A stretch of 64,000 nucleotides of DNA, taken from positions 1-64,000 of the forward strand of contig JAJZDN010000012.1 of assembly GCA_021805985.1 (NCBI GenBank), written 5' to 3'. Source of the DNA: Planctomycetota bacterium. GTDB lineage: Bacteria; Planctomycetota; Phycisphaerae; WQYP01. Position numbers and translations under genes: made by a program. The notes beneath the pieces were generated by a model. The model was not told where the DNA came from. It worked only from the letters and a program-made list of their open reading frames with translations, and made no database searches. Positions 51,507 through 62,255 of the stretch are shown one piece after another (within the stretch, counting starts at the first letter, position 1; each line of letters begins with the position of its first letter).

Positions 51507-52334
51507 ATGCAGTTCAGAAGAATCATTCTTGCGGTTGTAATTACGTGCTTGGCAGTGTCTGCAGTAAAAAGCGATGCCGTGGGACACAGCATTAAAAAAG
51601 GAGTGGGAATGGGGCCTGGGAAGCACCCCGTACTTTGGGCCCAGCGGCTGACGGAACTGCATGTGCATTGGTTTTACACGTGGGGTTCACAACGGCCTGC
51701 TCTCACACCCGCACCCGTCCCGTTTGTTCCCATGATCTGGGGTTACTATCCGAAAAGCCTTCCCGGGGCGCTGCGACAAATTCGGGGTTACAACACAAAC
51801 GGTCAGGTGCACGCCTTGTTGGGATTTAATGAGCCGGACAATAAAACGCAGTCACATATCTCCGTGCGGCGAGCGTTGAAGGCGTGGCCCCAGTTAGAAT
51901 CCGCGGGCCTTCCGCTGGGCAGCCCGGCCTGCGTGCATCCGGACAGTCCATGGATGAAGGCGTTCATGCGCGGCGTACAGCAGCACCAATACCGGGTAAA
52001 TTTTATCTGCATTCACTGGTACGGCGGCCCAAGCCCGCAGGGCTTTCTTGGCATGTTGCGAACAATTCATCACTTATATCATCGCCCACTCTGGATTACT
52101 GAATTTGCCATCGGCGACTGGCATGCCAATAAAAAGCATCCGAATAAATACTCGCCCCAGGTCATCGCCCGATTTATGAAAGCGGTCCTTCCCGCCATGA
52201 ATCGCCTGCCATACGTGCAGCGTTACGCCTGGTTCCCGGCAACGCAGTCAAAATTCACCGCGTTAGGAACCTCGGCGCTGTTCAACAAAAATGGTAAGCT
52301 GACCACCTTAGGCCATATCTACGCGTCGGATTAA
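51507..52334 (+). CDS. GH128-like glycoside hydrolase
   Basis: 'HWFYTWGSQ', 'LLGFNEPDNKTQSHIS', 'FICIHWYGG', 'PLWITEFAIGDW'. Confidence 0.85.
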   Translation: MQFRRIILAVVITCLAVSAVKSDAVGHSIKKGVGMGPGKHPVLWAQRLTELHVHWFYTWGSQRPALTPAPVPFVPMIWGYYPKSLPGALRQIRGYNTNGQVHALLGFNEPDNKTQSHISVRRALKAWPQLESAGLPLGSPACVHPDSPWMKAFMRGVQQHQYRVNFICIHWYGGPSPQGFLGMLRTIHHLYHRPLWITEFAIGDWHANKKHPNKYSPQVIARFMKAVLPAMNRLPYVQRYAWFPATQSKFTALGTSALFNKNGKLTTLGHIYASD

Positions 52335-52385
52335 GATTCCACGGCGTAAAAGTTGCGGACATTTCCCGCCGTCAATTCTTGGCAA

Positions 52386-55241
52386 CTATTGTTTTGCCAG
52401 CAACTGCACCGCTGCGGCTTTGAGACCGTCGGCGGTAGCCCGCACACGAATGCTTCCGCTGTTATATTGCGCGCGGGCCAGTACCATGCACAGGCCGTTA
52501 AAGGCCCTGCGATAATCCGCCTGATTAGGCTCAAGGCACGCCGGATCACCATTGCCCACGCCCGCATTGACGCCGGCACCGGAAACACTGACGCGAATTT
52601 TATGATTGGCTGTTGGCACCAAACGCCCCGCGGAATCCACCACGGAAATGGTAATGGGCACGGTATCCTGGCCGTCCGCACGCAGCACATACCGATCCGG
52701 CGTCACCAGCAGGGCCGCGGGCCGGCCCGTGGTTTCAATACGATGTATCGCGGCCAGTGAGCCGTGATTATAGCCATACGCTTCGATATGTCCCGGATGA
52801 TACGGGACATCCCACTGCACATGCATGAATCGGGGCATTGCCTTGCGGCCATAACTTGTGCCATTGACACGCAATTCAATTTCATCGCAGTTGCTGTAGC
52901 ACCAAACCCGAATGGTTTTACCCTCATGCCCCGGCCAGTTCCAGTGCGGAAAAATATGCACCAGAGGCTTTTCGCCCCACCAGGCCTTGTAATACATCGC
53001 GACATCTTTTGGGAATCCGCACATATCCAGCAGACCAAAATGAGAATTAATACTTGGCCACCCGCACGGTGACGGCTCACCGCGATAATCGAATCCGGTC
53101 CAGACAAACCCGCCCTCGATGAATGGTCGTATGGCTACCGGCTGCCAGGAATTTTCAGGATTGCCATGGTAGGCGCTGACCAGACCGGCTGGAATATCCG
53201 TTTTGTATACACCACGATCACTGGTATTGCTGCCTATTTCACTGCCAAACATTTTCAGATGCGGGTAGGCCTTGTGAAACCGATCGTAGTTGAATGGATC
53301 ATAGTTGCAGCCCTGTAAATTCTCCACAGTCTCAAAGCCATGGAGCCGCTGAAAATCTGCGTCCGCATCCCAACCATGAACCCGGGCATTGCTCCAATTG
53401 CCGTTCATGGCACAGGTTATGGGTCGGGTGCGATCATATTTGTGAACCGACTGCATTAGAGCGGCAAATACCTTTTTGCCATACGCTGTATTTTGCACCA
53501 TGTATTCTTCGTTACATAGCGACCACATGATGATGCTTGGATGGTTGCGGTCACGCAATATCATCTCATCGACATGCCACATGCTTTTATACTTATCGCC
53601 CACTGCGGTCTTGGGACCATAACCGTCACCGAGCCGGCGATTTTCATCCATGACCAGCACGCCAAGCTCATCGCACGCGTCATAAAACGCCGGGGCCATG
53701 ATATTGTGCGAACAGCGAATGGCGTTACATCCGATTTCCTTGAGCTTGCGCACGCGCCAATACCAGAGGCTGTCTGGAGCACCGACGCCCACGCCCACAA
53801 AATCCTGATGGTTACAGGTGCCTTTAAGCTTTACACGTTGCTCATTAAGGAAAAAGCCGTTCTTCGCGTCATAGCGCAGAGTGCGAATGCCGAACCTCTG
53901 GAGGTGTGAATCTACCAGCGTGCCGCCACGATACACCTGTGTTGTAAGCGTGTAAAGGTTGCGATTTTCCAAAGACCAAAGTGCCGCATGTTGCAGGGCG
54001 GCAACTTGTGTTATGGATCCGGATTCGCCGGCGGAGAGAATCAGATCATTGGAAATCCGTGCGACGCTTTTCCCGTGCGGATCCGTTACGACTGATACAA
54101 TGTTGCAGGTATGCTGCTGCGCAGATTCATTGACGACACTGGTTTGAATAGTTAAATCGGCAGATGGCTTGCTTTGTATATTATGCACATCGCTGACCAC
54201 GTATACGCCCCAAGGCAGTACATGCACCGGATCGGCCACGGTGAGCCAAACGTGGCGGTAGATGCCGCCGCCCTCATACCACCATCCTTCAAACTGCGTG
54301 GGATCTACATGTACCGCCAGAACATTTTCTCCACCAAAATGCGCGGCCTTGGAAATATCGAACCGGAACGGGGTATAACCGCCCTGATGCCGACCGAGCA
54401 ATTTTCCATTTAGATATACATGTGCGTCACGGTAAACGCCTTCAAAGTCCAGCCACACAGCTTTGCCGCGGTCTGACGCGGACAACTGAAACTCCTTGCG
54501 ATACCAGGCCGGATACACCGGCAGAAAGCCGTGGCCCTTACTGGCCTTCGGGTCGTACTTACCTTCGACAACATAATCGTGCGGCAATTGCACGATGCGC
54601 CAGTGGGAATCGTTAAAATCCTTTTTAGCCGGCTCATTTTCGGCGCGCACCGGCAACACCCCGAAGGTTACCGGCCCCGTGATGCCGCCGGCTCCGGAGG
54701 TATTTTGAACCAGCACCGTCAGCACATTGGGGCCAACGGGATTCCACGCCGAATCCAACGGCACTAAGAAAGCGTCCGCCCAGCCCGTGTGATAGTCAAG
54801 TTTTTTTCCATTGAGATACACGGTGCCGTTATCGTCGACATGCGTAAATTCAATTGCCCGCCCTGCATGCGGCATAGTCGGAAGTTCCGTGCGGCACCAG
54901 GCATACCCCACGCGACCGTGGAATATATCGTCTCCGCTTTGCATGGTTTTCCATTTTCCACCAGTAATACCAGCGTGTGGATGTGTCATTTCATTGGCCT
55001 GCTCCGGCGTGCCGACCCGCCACTGCCATCGGCCAACAGAGACCGCGTGCTCCATCGCCAGGGGCTTAGCGGCGTGAAATCGCCAGTTGGCATCCAGCAA
55101 CTCGCGCCGGCGCGGCCCCTCTACGGCAATGGCCGCTGGGACCCCCACCGATTGCCCGCGTGCTGGGATCGCTAATTTTTCCAGCGACGCTGCCACCGCA
55201 ACGGCCAAACTCGCCTTCATTAATTTTCTGCGCTTCATCAT
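52386..55241 (-). CDS. GH2 family glycoside hydrolase (beta-galactosidase-like)
   Basis: 'LPHDYVVEGKYDP', 'LKGTCNHQDFVGVG', 'IRCSHNIMAPAFYDACDELGVLVMDENRR', 'NHPSIIMWSLCNEE'. Confidence 0.94.
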   Translation of the reverse strand: MMKRRKLMKASLAVAVAASLEKLAIPARGQSVGVPAAIAVEGPRRRELLDANWRFHAAKPLAMEHAVSVGRWQWRVGTPEQANEMTHPHAGITGGKWKTMQSGDDIFHGRVGYAWCRTELPTMPHAGRAIEFTHVDDNGTVYLNGKKLDYHTGWADAFLVPLDSAWNPVGPNVLTVLVQNTSGAGGITGPVTFGVLPVRAENEPAKKDFNDSHWRIVQLPHDYVVEGKYDPKASKGHGFLPVYPAWYRKEFQLSASDRGKAVWLDFEGVYRDAHVYLNGKLLGRHQGGYTPFRFDISKAAHFGGENVLAVHVDPTQFEGWWYEGGGIYRHVWLTVADPVHVLPWGVYVVSDVHNIQSKPSADLTIQTSVVNESAQQHTCNIVSVVTDPHGKSVARISNDLILSAGESGSITQVAALQHAALWSLENRNLYTLTTQVYRGGTLVDSHLQRFGIRTLRYDAKNGFFLNEQRVKLKGTCNHQDFVGVGVGAPDSLWYWRVRKLKEIGCNAIRCSHNIMAPAFYDACDELGVLVMDENRRLGDGYGPKTAVGDKYKSMWHVDEMILRDRNHPSIIMWSLCNEEYMVQNTAYGKKVFAALMQSVHKYDRTRPITCAMNGNWSNARVHGWDADADFQRLHGFETVENLQGCNYDPFNYDRFHKAYPHLKMFGSEIGSNTSDRGVYKTDIPAGLVSAYHGNPENSWQPVAIRPFIEGGFVWTGFDYRGEPSPCGWPSINSHFGLLDMCGFPKDVAMYYKAWWGEKPLVHIFPHWNWPGHEGKTIRVWCYSNCDEIELRVNGTSYGRKAMPRFMHVQWDVPYHPGHIEAYGYNHGSLAAIHRIETTGRPAALLVTPDRYVLRADGQDTVPITISVVDSAGRLVPTANHKIRVSVSGAGVNAGVGNGDPACLEPNQADYRRAFNGLCMVLARAQYNSGSIRVRATADGLKAAAVQLLAKQ

Positions 55242-55442
55242 AAACCTTACTCCTAAAAATCTTGACCGGTTTCCGGCGGAGTCCGGAAATACCTAATTGT
55301 TCGCCCCCCCCCTATTTGGATGGCAGCCTGCCCGACGCCCGATGTTTATCCCAAGAATCAGCGAAAAAGCAAGCGCCATTTTTAGCGTCCCACCAATCCG
55401 ACGGTCAATCGTCCGGGCCACGCGGTCCGAGAATATCAGGAA

Positions 55443-55916
55443 TCACTAAGTATTGCGTGCCTGGCAAAGCTGCGGTCGTTGGGGCAACTGACAGTGGAAT
55501 ATGCAGACTCTTGGCAAGATGCCATTCCCTACGGCACTTCCACGGACGAGGCTTGGCCGCAGCCATGGGGGCAGACCAGTTGGGATGCTCCTCTATTTGC
55601 ATTCAAGGAAGGAATTCGCCCCACGCCCAATTGGGCGCTCACGCACAGTAATGGTGCCCAATACAGCTTAAATAAACCTGACATCGCCGCCGCACACAAC
55701 GCGATGCTTGACTGCCCGGCAGAAGTGATCACTCCACTGTTGGCCCAGGTGGGAAATACGTGGGAACAGGGGAACCCCTCTTATTCCGCGAATCCGAACT
55801 TTTTCATGAACTATACGCAATGGTCTAACCAAGCCTACACCGTCAAGATGTCGCCAATCAAACTGGCTCGTTTTGAATCGCCCGCTGACACTGGCACTGA
55901 TGTGCATGTGTACTAA
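55443..55916 (+). pseudogene. Truncated duplicate of the prepilin-like gene at 56575-57549
   Basis: 'LGQLTVEYADSWQDAIPYGTSTDEAWPQPWGQTSWDAPLFAFKEGIRPTPNW' parallels the intact copy; lacks the [18 protein letters not shown]-terminus and the C-terminal half. Confidence 0.88.
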
Positions 55917-56000
55917 CTTGGCAAAAGTGAGAAAAACATGATACAGCCAGCCGCAATAGCAGTTCTGCATTAGAACAGTTTTGCCAAAAAAAACTGCTCG

Positions 56001-56357
56001 GCGCTACCGCCAAGGTCACTTAAATATTTTTTCAGCCCCAAAAACCACGCAAAGTGCAAAACTTTGGCTCCCCCCGCCGTCTCAATCCACGTGCGCCGTA
56101 AGGACGTTCTGAAAGATGTTTAGTACAAAAGGATGTTTTTTGCTGGAAAATCTTGACCCTGATGTGTAACTGACTTACGGTAATACAGAGACAAGAAATG
56201 TTCAAGAGACGAGCCAACTGCCTGTGCAACTGAGGCAAGATGTGCTTTCGCTTCTTGGTCGCAAGTTAAGGAGGTTTTTGTGAAGCACGAACCTAATTCG
56301 GATAATGGTGGCTAAAAGTTGCGGCATCAAGCGTGATACAAAACCAGAAGTTTTTTT
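56001..56357 (+). repeat. Duplicated noncoding leader-like block, copy 1
   Basis: Aligns by eye along its length with 59500-59827; copy 1 has an extra ~25 bp. Confidence 0.88.
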
Positions 56358-56574
56358 CACAAGATGGCCCGCCAATTCGGTCGCGTGTGCGTTTACTTTA
56401 GTTCACAAGGTCCGAACGGTAACGCCCTGTCGCAATTTGCCGGTTTGGACTTGGCCGTGCCCTGCGATGCTTGTTCTTGCGGCAAGGTGCGTGCGTTTTG
56501 ATTTACAAATTTCTGCGTCTGATCTGACGTTCAGGCGCCAGTGTGTCGGATTTAGTTTTTCAGGAGATTTAACA

Positions 56575-57549
56575 ATGAACACTGTCTTGGGTACACAAAG
56601 AACACGTGGCCGCAATGGAATCGCACACTTTGGTTTTACACTTATTGAACTGCTGGTGGTGATATCCATTATCGCCCTGCTGATTTCGCTACTTTTGCCT
56701 GCACTGGCAAAAGCGAAGCAGGAATCGCTCAGCATTGCCTGCCTCTCCAAGCTGCGGTCGTTGGGGCAACTGACGGTGGAATATGCAGACTCTTGGCAAG
56801 ATGCCATTCCATACGGCACTTCCACGGACGAGGCTTGGCCGCAGCAATGGGGGCAGACCAGTTGGGACGCTTTGCTTTTTTCGTTCAAGCAGGGCATTCG
56901 ACCCACGCCGAACTGGGAACTTAACTACGGCAACGGTAATCAATATGGGCTTAATACCCCCAGCATGTCGGCGGTCTACAACGCCATGTTCGACTGCCCG
57001 GCCGAGTTGATCGTGCCGCCCCTGGATAAAGGGAATCCATCCTACGCAGTCAATCCGAACTTTTTTATGAATTTTACAGAGTGGTCTAATCAGAAGTACA
57101 CCTTTAAAATGTCGCAGATAACCGATCCGTCCCGTGCGCTGGCCATTGGTGACGCCAATCAGGAAAATATTCCCGACGGTTGGACTTCGTGGGTCTTTGA
57201 CTGGCAGCAGAACTCAAACCAGTGGTATACCGGCCCGGCAAATCGATATATGGCCGACATCAATTATCTCGTGCCCGCCAATGGCTTGGTGGGCGGCGAA
57301 ACCGCCAATGAGGACGCTCCCATATGGACCAGCGGCACCGGGTTGCGCTACCGTCACATGTCAAACGGTCCGGGAAGCGGATACGCCAATGCCGTTTTCT
57401 TTGATGGCCATGCCACCAGTATACCCATCAACAACAATGTCCCTGGCGCAGCTCCGGGAGCCGCCGGCACCACAGGAACTGTCGGCCTGCGGATACTTAA
57501 CATCATTAACCCAAATTTGCCGGAAAGCTATAATCAAAACACGTATTAA
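56575..57549 (+). CDS. Prepilin-type N-terminal domain protein (DUF1559-like)
   Basis: '[32 protein letters not shown]' and C-terminal 'ANAVFFDGHATSIP'. Confidence 0.92.
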   Translation: MNTVLGTQRTRGRNGIAHFGFTLIELLVVISIIALLISLLLPALAKAKQESLSIACLSKLRSLGQLTVEYADSWQDAIPYGTSTDEAWPQQWGQTSWDALLFSFKQGIRPTPNWELNYGNGNQYGLNTPSMSAVYNAMFDCPAELIVPPLDKGNPSYAVNPNFFMNFTEWSNQKYTFKMSQITDPSRALAIGDANQENIPDGWTSWVFDWQQNSNQWYTGPANRYMADINYLVPANGLVGGETANEDAPIWTSGTGLRYRHMSNGPGSGYANAVFFDGHATSIPINNNVPGAAPGAAGTTGTVGLRILNIINPNLPESYNQNTY

Positions 57550-57569
57550 TATCATCGCAATTTTCTATC

Positions 57570-57615
57570 AGCCGGTGGCTTACCAGAGGGGCTTACAAGA
57601 GTTAAGCCACCGGCT
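57570..57615 (+). terminator. Hairpin after prepilin gene, possible terminator
   Basis: AGCCGGTGGCTTA...TAAGCCACCGGCT perfect 13-bp stem; no strong T tract. Confidence 0.5.
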
Positions 57616-57734
57616 TATCTGTAATCAATGCTGTGAAAAAGGAGGTTTATTAGAATCTGAAATAAAGGAATCGGCGTTGTATGTTAATTACGATTAAGGA
57701 GCAAGGCTGATAATGAGGGCCTTGCGGATTCATT

Positions 57735-57786
57735 TGAGTGCGGGCTTTTTGTAGTTCCGATGAGTGCGGGCGTTTTGTAGTTCCGA
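57735..57786 (+). repeat. Two 26-bp tandem units
   Basis: tgagtgcgggctttttgtagttccga / tgagtgcgggcgttttgtagttccga, one mismatch. Confidence 0.92.
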
Positions 57787-57838
57787 TTGTTCGGAACAGC
57801 CACATATTTCAAAACCTTCCATACAAGGAGAACGAGTT

Positions 57839-59194
57839 ATGGAAAACAAACATTTAATCACCGCAGTCGCTGCGCTGGCGGCACTGGGCGCAATAACTTC
57901 TTCCGGGACAGTATTTGCGACGGCTACCGCGCCCACCGCGATATCCATCGTCAACCCGGATTTTAATGTGGTATTGAAATCGGCAGGTTCGTCCGTAACC
58001 GGAACGCTTGCCGGTTACTCCAGCGGCTGGGGGGCTACCACCTTCAGTTCTACAATCAATTATACAGATGGCTCATCGAGCACCTCGGGCTATATTCCCG
58101 GCTGGACCGGCGCTGGCGGTGAACAGGTGCTAGGCTCCACAACAGCCACGCCCAATCCGCGCAGCGGAGGCAGCTATGCCTACAACAATTCTGGCGCAAC
58201 AACACAAACACTTTCCACCAATGTGCTGCCAAATACGACGTATCTTCTCACGCTTGGGGCGGTCAACCGCTATTCGTCGGGAAGCACCCCTTATTGGAAC
58301 CTCACGGCCGGGGGAAGTCAGATTTCCGGCGGAATATATCTGGGGAATCCCTCAGGGTACCAACAGGCACCAAGCACTGTAGGTGAACTGGTAACAACCG
58401 GCGCCACCGCGTCCGGTGCGTTGGGCATCACTCTGGGGACCAATAGTTATGCGCTTTTTAACCACGTATCTCTGGTAGCCAATCCGACAAACCTACCGAC
58501 CGTAGATCAGAATGGCGTCAGCGTCGTGAACCTGGGAACAACTGCCCCAACGCCGGGAGCAGCCGATCAATCGAACCTCGCTCCCACCGCGACTCCGACC
58601 ACCGCTTCGAACGGCACACCCACCGGCAACACCACCATCAATTACTATACGAACAACAGCGCTGCGGCAGGTGAAACGTTCACGACCGGTTCCAACGCAT
58701 CGGGCTATCTGCTTCACAGCATTACCGTGTTGGATGCTTCAGAGTACGGCGGCTTTGCGGATGGCACGCCTATTACGGTCAATTTGAGTTCGGTATCCGG
58801 AAGCACTTTTTCCACTCTGGCGATTCTTACCGGAAGCGTCGCGACGGGGACAACCGCCGCAACCGGTGATTATCTTCAGCTTAAACTGGCAAATCCGATC
58901 ACATTGGCCGCGAATTCTGTCTACGGGTACTCATTGGCTACTGGTGCGGGATACAGTGGTTTGGCAGTCGATCCAAACGCGGATTACGCAGGCGGAAAAT
59001 TGGTGATGTTCACGCCAAGCTCAAGCAATGTTTTTGGCGGCACACTAACCAGCAGCTCCCTGACGCCCAATGCCATCTTCGACGCTTCGCTTACGCCGAT
59101 AAGCGCCGTTCCCGATGCGCCGACACTTGCACTATTGGCCGTTGGCGGTGTGGCTCTTCTGGGGCTAAAACGCCGAAACTCGCGAGGAGTCTGA
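57839..59194 (+). CDS. Secreted protein with PEP-CTERM-like C-terminus
   Basis: Signal peptide MENKHLITAVAALAALGAITSSGTVFATA; C-terminal 'VPDAPTLALLAVGGVALLGLKRRNSRG'. Confidence 0.8.
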   Translation: MENKHLITAVAALAALGAITSSGTVFATATAPTAISIVNPDFNVVLKSAGSSVTGTLAGYSSGWGATTFSSTINYTDGSSSTSGYIPGWTGAGGEQVLGSTTATPNPRSGGSYAYNNSGATTQTLSTNVLPNTTYLLTLGAVNRYSSGSTPYWNLTAGGSQISGGIYLGNPSGYQQAPSTVGELVTTGATASGALGITLGTNSYALFNHVSLVANPTNLPTVDQNGVSVVNLGTTAPTPGAADQSNLAPTATPTTASNGTPTGNTTINYYTNNSAAAGETFTTGSNASGYLLHSITVLDASEYGGFADGTPITVNLSSVSGSTFSTLAILTGSVATGTTAATGDYLQLKLANPITLAANSVYGYSLATGAGYSGLAVDPNADYAGGKLVMFTPSSSNVFGGTLTSSSLTPNAIFDASLTPISAVPDAPTLALLAVGGVALLGLKRRNSRGV

Positions 59195-59227
59195 CGCCTG
59201 TTCATATCTGATCGCAACCCAATTTAC

Positions 59228-59264
59228 CGGCCTGCGCCGATACCGGCGCAGGCCGTTTTTTTTT
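59228..59264 (+). terminator. Rho-independent terminator
   Basis: CGGCCTGCGCCG-atac-CGGCGCAGGCCG followed by T9. Confidence 0.92.
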
Positions 59265-59499
59265 CGCCAGCCGAACCCGATCGCCTCTGCTCATTCGTTA
59301 AAGGTGCATGAACTTTAGCCCAACCTTCGCACTTCAGCACTAAAATTGGCCATCAAGCCTTTCCGCTGCTTTGAACTTCTCAACGTGTAAACGGTTGTGG
59401 AATGTTTCCTTCGTTACCGACTCGTGGGCTTCGGGAATAGTAATAAACACCCGATCGCCCGACAGTCTTCAGACACGAATGCCAGAACTGATCCAAATG

Positions 59500-59827
59500 G
59501 CGCTACCGCCAGGGTCATTTAAACATTTTTTCAGCCTCAAAAACCACGCCAATTGCAAAACTTGGGAGCCCCCCCCGCCTCAATTCACATGCGCCATAAG
59601 GATGTTTTATACCGGAAAATCTTGACCCTGATGCGTATCTGGCTTACGGTAATAGATAGAAAAGAAATGTTCGAGAGGCGGCCCAACCGCCTGTGCAACT
59701 GAGGCATGACGTACATTCGTTGCTTGGCCACAAGCTAAGGAGGCTTTAGTGAAGCGCGAACCTAATTCGGAGAATGGTGGCCAAAAATTACGGCATCGAG
59801 CGTGATACAAAATCAGAAGTTTTTTTG
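59500..59827 (+). repeat. Duplicated noncoding leader-like block, copy 2
   Basis: Direct repeat of 56001-56357. Confidence 0.88.
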
Positions 59828-60072
59828 GAAGAAATGACCTGTTTATTTTATCTCAACCAGCTATACTTAAGTTCAGATGGTCAATAAAGGCGTGCGGGTA
59901 TTATGGTGCCCGGGAATTCGCAATCCATGGAAGGGAATAGGAAGGCTGTGGTTTACTGATCCGCCATGCAAGCGGATTGATGGTCGCGACGATCACTTAG
60001 AGGACTTCGGCACGACGAGACGGTTTTTAGGACATGAAGTGTGACAGTCACGTAAAAGTGTGACATAAAATA

Positions 60073-60101
60073 TTGACTTTGTCGCATGGACCGATTATGC
60101 T
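60073..60101 (+). promoter_or_regulatory. Candidate sigma70-type promoter
   Basis: TTGACT-N17-TATGCT upstream of the 60328 gene; preceded by two AGTGTGAC words. Confidence 0.5.
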
Positions 60102-60327
60102 AAATGGATCATACATATTTTCAGGCGGTTCGTTGCCACAGACCGATCCGAATAGGCGTATAATTTGATCCGTCGAGGAGAGAATTATATCAGCGAAATT
60201 TCTTGCCGTGACTGTGCAGTCACGTTGCTCAAAATCTAATCCGTCGCGTGTCGCGACGGAGCCGCAGGCCGCCCGGTTTGGCGTGTCATAATAATCCGCT
60301 CCTCGAGGGAGCAAAAAGGAGTTTACC

Positions 60328-61122
60328 ATGTTGTCCCAATCACGAATCTCATTGTTCTGTGCCGCCGGGGTGCTTTTGGCAGGTGCTGGAATGGCCCAGG
60401 CCACCACCATTTACAGTGATCCGCTGTCAGGCAGCCCCAGCGCCGCGCTTACCGGAACCACGCCGCCAACTGACACTACCGGCGCAGTATGGGCGTATAG
60501 GGGGGCAGCCGGTGACGATTTTGCCGCCGATGGCCTTTCTCCGGGAAGCACGGGTGGCAACTACAGTTACTCCATTAACTACCTTCCCTACAATACCGGT
60601 ACGAATCTAATTACAGCCGGGAATATTTATACGGTATCGGCGGTTTTGTCCCCGACATCTGGAACAACCACCAACTGGTTAGGAGTAGGCTTTCTTGATG
60701 CCACCGGGGTATTCGGTGGGTCACAATCCGGTCCCTGGATGCTACTGACGGATGGTGGCGAAACTCAAACTTTTGGTGGACCCGGAGTCGCGAATCAAAA
60801 TGCAGCGGGCACCACGAACGGCAATGCCCTTGGCGGCACAGCCGAGGTGGTATTGAACACCAGTAGCGCACATTGGACAGCGCAGTGGCTTTATGAGGCC
60901 CCGGGTGCTTCCAGCTTTACCTCCCTGGGAACCAATACCTACACCACGAATCCAACCACCCTGGGCGGCGTGGGAATTATCGCTTATCAATCTGTGCAGG
61001 GCCAAGTACAGAATTTCCAGTTTACGTCTGTGGCCGGGCCAGTGCCGGAACCGGCTACCTTCGCCATTTTTGGTATTGGCGTTGCAGGATTGCTGCTTTT
61101 GAAGAAGCGACGCACGGCCTGA
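60328..61122 (+). CDS. PEP-CTERM sorting domain protein
   Basis: Signal peptide; C-terminal 'GPVPEPATFAIFGIGVAGLLLLKKRRTA'. Confidence 0.92.
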   Translation: MLSQSRISLFCAAGVLLAGAGMAQATTIYSDPLSGSPSAALTGTTPPTDTTGAVWAYRGAAGDDFAADGLSPGSTGGNYSYSINYLPYNTGTNLITAGNIYTVSAVLSPTSGTTTNWLGVGFLDATGVFGGSQSGPWMLLTDGGETQTFGGPGVANQNAAGTTNGNALGGTAEVVLNTSSAHWTAQWLYEAPGASSFTSLGTNTYTTNPTTLGGVGIIAYQSVQGQVQNFQFTSVAGPVPEPATFAIFGIGVAGLLLLKKRRTA

Positions 61123-61186
61123 AATTGCCTGCGATCGGAGAATAACTCAGGCTTGTAAGCCCAGTGAATCAGGTGTTGAAACCAGG

Positions 61187-61220
61187 AGGCCCAACCGCGA
61201 CTGCGGCGGTTGGGCCTTTC
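61187..61220 (+). terminator. Rho-independent terminator
   Basis: AGGCCCAACCGC...GCGGTTGGGCCT followed by TTCTT. Confidence 0.8.
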
Positions 61221-61317
61221 TTAACACGGTGGCGGTACGGATGCTCAGGGGTGCCTGATGTCGAGCTGCACAGCAGTCGAGTTTCTTAGTCGGTTAAGAC
61301 CGACAGAGGAGTTTACC

Positions 61318-62202
61318 ATGAAACCTCGAGGCTTTACGCTTATCGAGCTGTTGGTTGTGATCAGCATAATCGCCCTGTTAATCGCACTGCTGTTACCCGC
61401 ATTGGCGGCGGCGCGGGTGCAGGCCCTGCGCATTCAATGTGCAGCAAATATAAGATCACTTTCCCAGGCCGTCGTGGAATACGGTCAAAGCAACCGCAAC
61501 AAATATCCGGAGAGCAACCTTACCAATTGGTCCTATGGCGGACTGGGATATTACCAGAATAACTACGAGCCATGGGGCTTAGCGGAACTTTATTCTACTG
61601 GCATACTGACCAACCCTGCTTTCATGTATTGCCCACAGTCCGGCTTCTTCGGCCCGCAGGGTCCTTATGCCAACCTGAAATACCCTGCGACAGCCTATCT
61701 GCCCAACGCGGTGACTCAATATATTGCTTTAGGTTCCCAAAACGCCACCAACAATTGGGCGACACATTTGAATTGGTATGAAGTCTATTCCAGTTATTGC
61801 TATTGGTACCAGCGTCCCAATGCTGTAGAGACAATTAGTAACGCCTATTCACCGCCCGGAACTTGGCCTACCAAGGGGTTGGTCGTCAACCCCTTAACCG
61901 ACAAAGTGGATGCTAATTACAACTACATTGCCAACCCGGCGGTCGCCTACACGCAAACACCAACCAGCCCGGGAGCGACTATTTTGATTACTGACCTGAC
62001 TGCCTCTTACCGTGGCTCGTTTACCACATTTTATTCCAGCGGCTATGGCCGATCATCCAATGCCCTTCTCAGTAATCACATGAACGCCGAAACAGGAGCG
62101 CCCGACGGTGCCAATATCGGTTACGCCGATGGTTCAGTGTCGTGGCTGCCATTCGGAAAATTGGTGGTTGGCTCAACGTATCTCAATGATTATTGGAACT
62201 GA
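61318..62202 (+). CDS. Prepilin-type N-terminal domain protein (DUF1559-like)
   Basis: '[36 protein letters not shown]'; C-terminal '[14 protein letters not shown]'. Confidence 0.92.
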   Translation: MKPRGFTLIELLVVISIIALLIALLLPALAAARVQALRIQCAANIRSLSQAVVEYGQSNRNKYPESNLTNWSYGGLGYYQNNYEPWGLAELYSTGILTNPAFMYCPQSGFFGPQGPYANLKYPATAYLPNAVTQYIALGSQNATNNWATHLNWYEVYSSYCYWYQRPNAVETISNAYSPPGTWPTKGLVVNPLTDKVDANYNYIANPAVAYTQTPTSPGATILITDLTASYRGSFTTFYSSGYGRSSNALLSNHMNAETGAPDGANIGYADGSVSWLPFGKLVVGSTYLNDYWN

Positions 62203-62255
62203 TTCGCACGTGCGCCAACATACCCGCATGGACATTTTTAATAATGCCGACAGCA

